64,000 bases of DNA, taken from assembly GCF_024713975.1 (NCBI RefSeq), contig NC_091100.1:19742001-19806000 (forward strand), read 5' to 3'. The stretch comes from Paralichthys olivaceus (taxonomy: Eukaryota; Chordata; Actinopteri; Pleuronectiformes; Paralichthyidae). Both the position numbers and the translations under genes were made by a program. How positions within the stretch are numbered: the first letter of the stretch is position 1; every line of letters starts with the position of its first letter. Shown here piece after piece: positions 61,001 through 64,000 of the stretch. The notes under the pieces are model-generated. The model saw only the letters and a program-made list of their open reading frames with translations, had not been told where the DNA came from and made no database searches.

Positions 61001-62478
61001 GCTTTAAGAGGCTCTTTGTGTTAATGCATGTGTGTGGTGTCATCACTTAGACTGTGATGCACTGCAGACATCCTCAACCAACAGTCGTGTCTTACAGAGA
61101 CCGACACTAGAACTGGAGAAGTGTAACTGTCTGGTCACAGAGCTTAAAACCTCCTCATCTTTCCCAAGCTTATGTTTGAGTTAAGAGTGTGGAGCTGAGA
61201 GTAAGTCTGTGGTCTTTAGAGGTATTATAGAATAGGGATTATAGGAAATGGCATCTTAAAATAATACCAGTATGCACCTTTAAATATATCAGGGATACAC
61301 AGACTTGCAGTAGATTTCGGATTTAAAAGTTTCTGTGATTCACTTCTGATCTGCAAAGAAAATCTTTTGTCTTTTGTTTTAGCAAATACTAGCATGATAA
61401 AGTGCCAAAACAAAATGTGGTTAATTCAACCACTGCCTTTTCTCTGCAGCATTGTTTTCCAACAGCTGACTTATTTATTTATTTCAATACGAAGATCAGC
61501 AGTGTTAACATTGGAGTTAATTTTCCATTTGCCTCTGACTTATAAGGAATCAGGCAGTGGTGGATGTAGGATTTTTCTAAATCAGGGGCCATAAAGGGGC
61601 CTCAATTTACATAGAAGGCCCAATTATAAGTCCCACAAACATTCACAATAATCTGAATAATTTAACTCATTCCTTGCTTATTGTTACCTCTATAGCTTTG
61701 AGCAAAGCCACACATCATATACTGAAAATTGTTCCTTGTTAAAGCGCAGTGTTCTTCAAAAAAACTTAAAATTCTTCACTAATTGTCACTTTTTATTATT
61801 GTTTGTATTGTTGGTAAGTGACTAGTTGCCATCGCTCCATCCGCCTTAAATTACACCCGACGATAACATTATAATAACAACGTTATCCATAATAACTTGG
61901 GTTGGTCAGTCTGTCTGTTTGTCTTTCTGTCTGTTATTCTGTCCGTTTGTCTGTCTTTCATCCATCTTTCTGTCTGTCTGTTTGTCATCCATCTTTCTGT
62001 CTGTTACTCTGTCTGTCTGTCATCCATCTTTCTGTGTCTCTCTCTGTCTCTCTGTCTGTGTTTGTCTCTCTGCGGTGCTCTACCCTGGCTGCTGTGCAGA
62101 TTACACAGATGTTTACACGGCTGATATTTAGGCCATGCATCTTAAGAAGAACTAGTTGATCTGCTGGGACACGAGTGCCACCGACTTCCCCGGCGTGCGC
62201 ATGTGTGATCCGATGTGTGCGTGTGGCAAAGTTGAGGTCGAAACATCTAAATCGAATGTTCCGATATCGTAATCCGACATGGAAAGATTAGCAGCCCTGT
62301 ATCTTGGGTGTGTTATATTACACTTTAGATATGGCTGAGAAAAACCAGACGGGGAGAACGTCCAAAACTCACCAGATAAAATTTCTTGATTTGCTGGACG
62401 AGAAAGTTCAGGTTGTGGATCCTCAGACTGGGATCCCTGCTCACATTGTTTGCACCCTGGGGAGTAGCTGAAGGGTTT
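46211..62478 (-). CDS. ccdc88a: Girdin-family protein (CCDC88, HOOK domain plus long coiled coil), lacking its first one or two exons
   Basis: The 26 exons on the minus strand are 62373-62478, 60637-60706, 60083-60141, 59845-59928, 59544-59684, 59243-59424, 58320-58401, 57229-57387, 56978-57124, 56242-56386, 55004-55660, 54703-54908, 54412-54606, 53352-53479, 53106-53244, 52854-53024, 52098-52259, 51667-51944, 51417-51560, 50665-50851, 50413-50558, 50122-50214, 49666-49874, 47823-48050, 47581-47646 and 46211-47289, giving 1,753 residues. The N-terminal HOOK domain shows [27 protein letters not shown] and [12 protein letters not shown] coiled coil then runs to [20 protein letters not shown], followed by [16 protein letters not shown], a girdin signature. 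The Ser-rich tail contains [14 protein letters not shown] and [17 protein letters not shown]. Girdin links actin, endocytosis and trimeric G proteins. The first exon or two are outside. The symbol is by similarity; a duplicated ccdc88a or divergent ccdc88b is possible. Confidence 0.85.
48205..48515 (+). repeat. Dispersed fish repeat, copy 2, in a girdin-like intron
   Basis: Shares wording with copy 1: GGCAGGATTATGCAATAATT, AGTGCAGATCAAGATCAGGG and GGAGACTGTTGGGCCTTGGC, then GCAGTTCCAGTG where copy 1 has GTGCCATTCTAG. It is strongly diverged. It lies opposite to the gene, between the exons at 47,823-48,050 and 49,666-49,874. Confidence 0.6.
49002..49027. repeat. (AG)n microsatellite
   Basis: About 13 AG units ending in a G-run, in a girdin-like intron. 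The 186-codon antisense ORF over it is a simple-sequence artefact. Confidence 0.9.
53690..54275 (+). repeat. Dispersed fish repeat, copy 3 (two pieces), in a girdin-like intron
   Basis: The first piece (about 53,717-53,920) contains CTGAATGGATTTACACAACA and a CACTCTAGTT end. The second (about 54,205-54,275) carries AAGGAGACTGTTGGGTATGT and GAGTGCCATCCTAGTG. Either one copy was interrupted or two copies lie side by side. Confidence 0.55.
56085..56205 (+). repeat. Dispersed fish repeat, copy 4 (fragment)
   Basis: Only the end is present: TTTACTTTCTTTAACATTGC near 56,093, then GCATATGCCCTTCTAAGTGC and CATTCTAGTT at 56,196-56,200. Confidence 0.5.
57400..58319. other. Girdin-like intron without recognisable content
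   Basis: Apart from AT-rich sequence, I find nothing I can name between the exons 57,229-57,387 and 58,320-58,401. Confidence 0.6.
60707..62372. other. Girdin-like intron of 1.7 kb with tetranucleotide repeat
   Basis: No exon is visible between 60,706 and 62,373. The part 61,908-62,080 is an imperfect (TCTG)n array; the rest is unremarkable. Confidence 0.6.
61908..62080. repeat. Imperfect (TCTG)n/(CATC) tetranucleotide array
   Basis: Runs of TCTG and TCTGTCTG alternate with repeated CATCCATCTTTCTGTCTG phrases. The three overlapping 70-85 codon ORFs here are Ser/Cys/Leu-rich artefacts of the repeat. Confidence 0.9.
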
Positions 62479-64000
62479 CTGAAGATGGGACACAATATGA
62501 AGACATTTAACTTGACATTTCTGCTAAAAAACACACACACACACATAAATGGTTGTCAGTGGAATAGGGTGAAAGGAAGCTGGCACAAGTCTTGGCACAG
62601 ACGTCACTGTGAGAACATGTATGAGTTCTCTGTTCATTTCTAACTTTAGCCTGAGTGACGTCATTCCTTTAAGACTCCAAACAGGAGTGTTGCTGAGTCG
62701 AATGGGACTTTTCACTCCAAAGAAATGCTTCAGATGGATTTTCAGCCTGTTGGCTATAGAGCCCACTGCACACTGGGCTAGAGCCATCACATACTGAAGC
62801 TGAAGATCAGCATTCATGGGCCTCTGTGGAAATATATGGGTCAGACTCCAGCTTGTTGCTCAGGAAAGGAGATCTACAGCATGTAAGGCTTTAAAAAATG
62901 CTTTGAAAAGACCATTTAACTGCTCTTTTACAACTGTTTTTTATGTATCGTTGTCTTTGGCGGTATGGTTTATTTTTACTATTGATCACTATTGCTCAGG
63001 AGTTGATACAAAATTGACCCCTCTGCCACCCATATATAGAAAGACAGATACTTGATTGATTCCAAAGTAAATTTAGGCATCCAGTAGCTTCAAACACACA
63101 TAGAGGGCATGACAAACATTTCAGAAATCATGGAGGTAAAGTAAAAGATTGTGAAAATGGTCAATAAATTGTCATATAAAAGAAAATATTGAAAAATGTA
63201 AACTCAAACAAGATCCAACTATGCAGAGTATGGGTGTTTGTTTCTGTGGAGGCTGTGCAAATAGTCGAATAGTCGAAATTGTCAATTATTATATAAAAAA
63301 TGATAAATGTCCTCACAACACTCACACTTGCATGCATGTGAATGTATCACTTGTCCTCCTCACATAAACTTTGTTGTTTTTTATTTTTATTGAGATATAC
63401 ATGTTCATTTGGAGACACTCATAGGTAGTCATATAATATTTCTGTACTAGATTAAAAAAAAATCTATCCAGATAGCATACAGATGTGGGCGACTTCAGGC
63501 AATGAAGTGGCACTTCTGGTCTTCTTGTGGCCCAAAGAAAATGGATGTGAGCCTAAAGTGGCCCACTTGTAAAATAGTAAATGTGGCCAAAATATCCCAA
63601 AACAAATGTGGGTCTCTTTGGGCAAACATGAGGTGCTACAGGTAAAGTGTAATCTGGAGGTGAACCTAAAGTGGCCCATGTGGTAAATGGTGATTATGGC
63701 TCAAAACAAATTTGGGCCACCCACCTTTGGTTCACATGCGGTATTGCTGTGGTTTAGGCTTCTTGTGGCCCAGATCTGGCAAACAGGAGCAGACCACTGC
63801 AAGTGTCATCATCCCACACACTATTTGGGACGGATGACAATTCAATGTGGGCCAAATATGGGCCAAAAATATTTGACTAAAGATCTAAGTGAAAGCCTGC
63901 ATACAGAGAGATGTATATAGCTGATATATGATGTAGCTGCCCTGTTCATCTACTTTTCAGTCGGCCTGTCTCTGGAGCTGTTTGTCCGTTTTGCCCTCCC
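62479..64000. other. Intron or upstream region of the girdin-like gene
   Basis: The exon at 62,478 starts inside the HOOK domain with the third base of a codon, so at least one coding exon lies beyond. I could not find the start exon (HOOK beginning and a VFLNQVMLQ-like segment) up to 64,000. A (CA)n run lies at 62,530-62,545. Confidence 0.55.
63525..63880. repeat. Degenerate repeat with TGGCCCA / TGGGCC motifs
   Basis: The heptamer TGGCCCA or near variants recurs at about 63,528, 63,560, 63,673 and 63,768, with TGTGGGCCA and ATGGGCCAAA near 63,846 and 63,858. Between copies are similar phrases (GAACCTAAAGTGGCCCA / GAGCCTAAAGTGGCCCA). This looks like a decayed tandem or transposon-derived array common in fish genomes. 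Confidence 0.55.

Noticed and set aside
61897-62159. Three overlapping plus-strand ORFs of 70-85 codons rich in Ser, Cys, Leu and Val
   Set aside because: They are translations of the (TCTG)n array.

Overview
The window is vertebrate nuclear DNA, almost certainly from a ray-finned (teleost) fish. Its genes are broken by short GT-AG introns. Every gene recognised is a vertebrate gene. One is a fish-type egg-envelope ZP3-like gene. The background holds fish-type repeats: CA/TG microsatellites, LINE tails and an AAG-tailed jockey-like LINE. I saw no bacterial, viral or organellar sequence, CRISPR array or RNA gene. Exon joins were built by hand from GT/AG sites, phase and family similarity. The joined exons of every multi-exon gene add up to whole codons.

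Layout, left to right: (1) 1-12,370 (+), the 3' 25 exons of pdcd11 (RRP5, ribosome biogenesis). Its 2.6 kb intron holds an unrecognised intact antisense ORF, 7,281-7,940 (-), with its own TATA-like, Kozak and AATAAA signals. (2) 12,741-19,375 (-), rnf122, a membrane RING-H2 ubiquitin ligase, tail-to-tail with pdcd11. (3) 23,076-25,395 (-), calhm1, a large-pore channel. (4) 27,323-29,272 (+), itprip-like. (5) 29,395-31,972 (-), a zp3-like egg-coat gene, tail-to-tail with itprip. (6) 32,770-33,592 (+), a decayed LINE. (7) 34,202-36,991 (+), rab40c. (8) 40,039-41,922 (+), wfikkn1. (9) 42,683-44,731 (-), mettl26, tail-to-tail with wfikkn1. (10) 46,211-62,478 (-), a girdin-family (CCDC88) gene lacking only its first one or two coding exons, which lie beyond the window.

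The layout joins pieces of several ancestral neighbourhoods. pdcd11, calhm1 and itprip lie together on human 10q24-q25. rab40c, wfikkn1 and mettl26 are consecutive on human 16p13.3. rnf122 (human 8p12) and the girdin-like gene (CCDC88A, human 2p16) come from elsewhere. The genes do not form one pathway. They are independent units, often convergently arranged with very close or probably overlapping 3' ends.

The points most worth a second look are the nested antisense gene, the girdin-like protein that seems to lack the G-protein-activating motif and carries an unusual large exon, and a repeat-derived tandem array of nuclear-receptor (DR1) half sites between mettl26 and the girdin-like gene.
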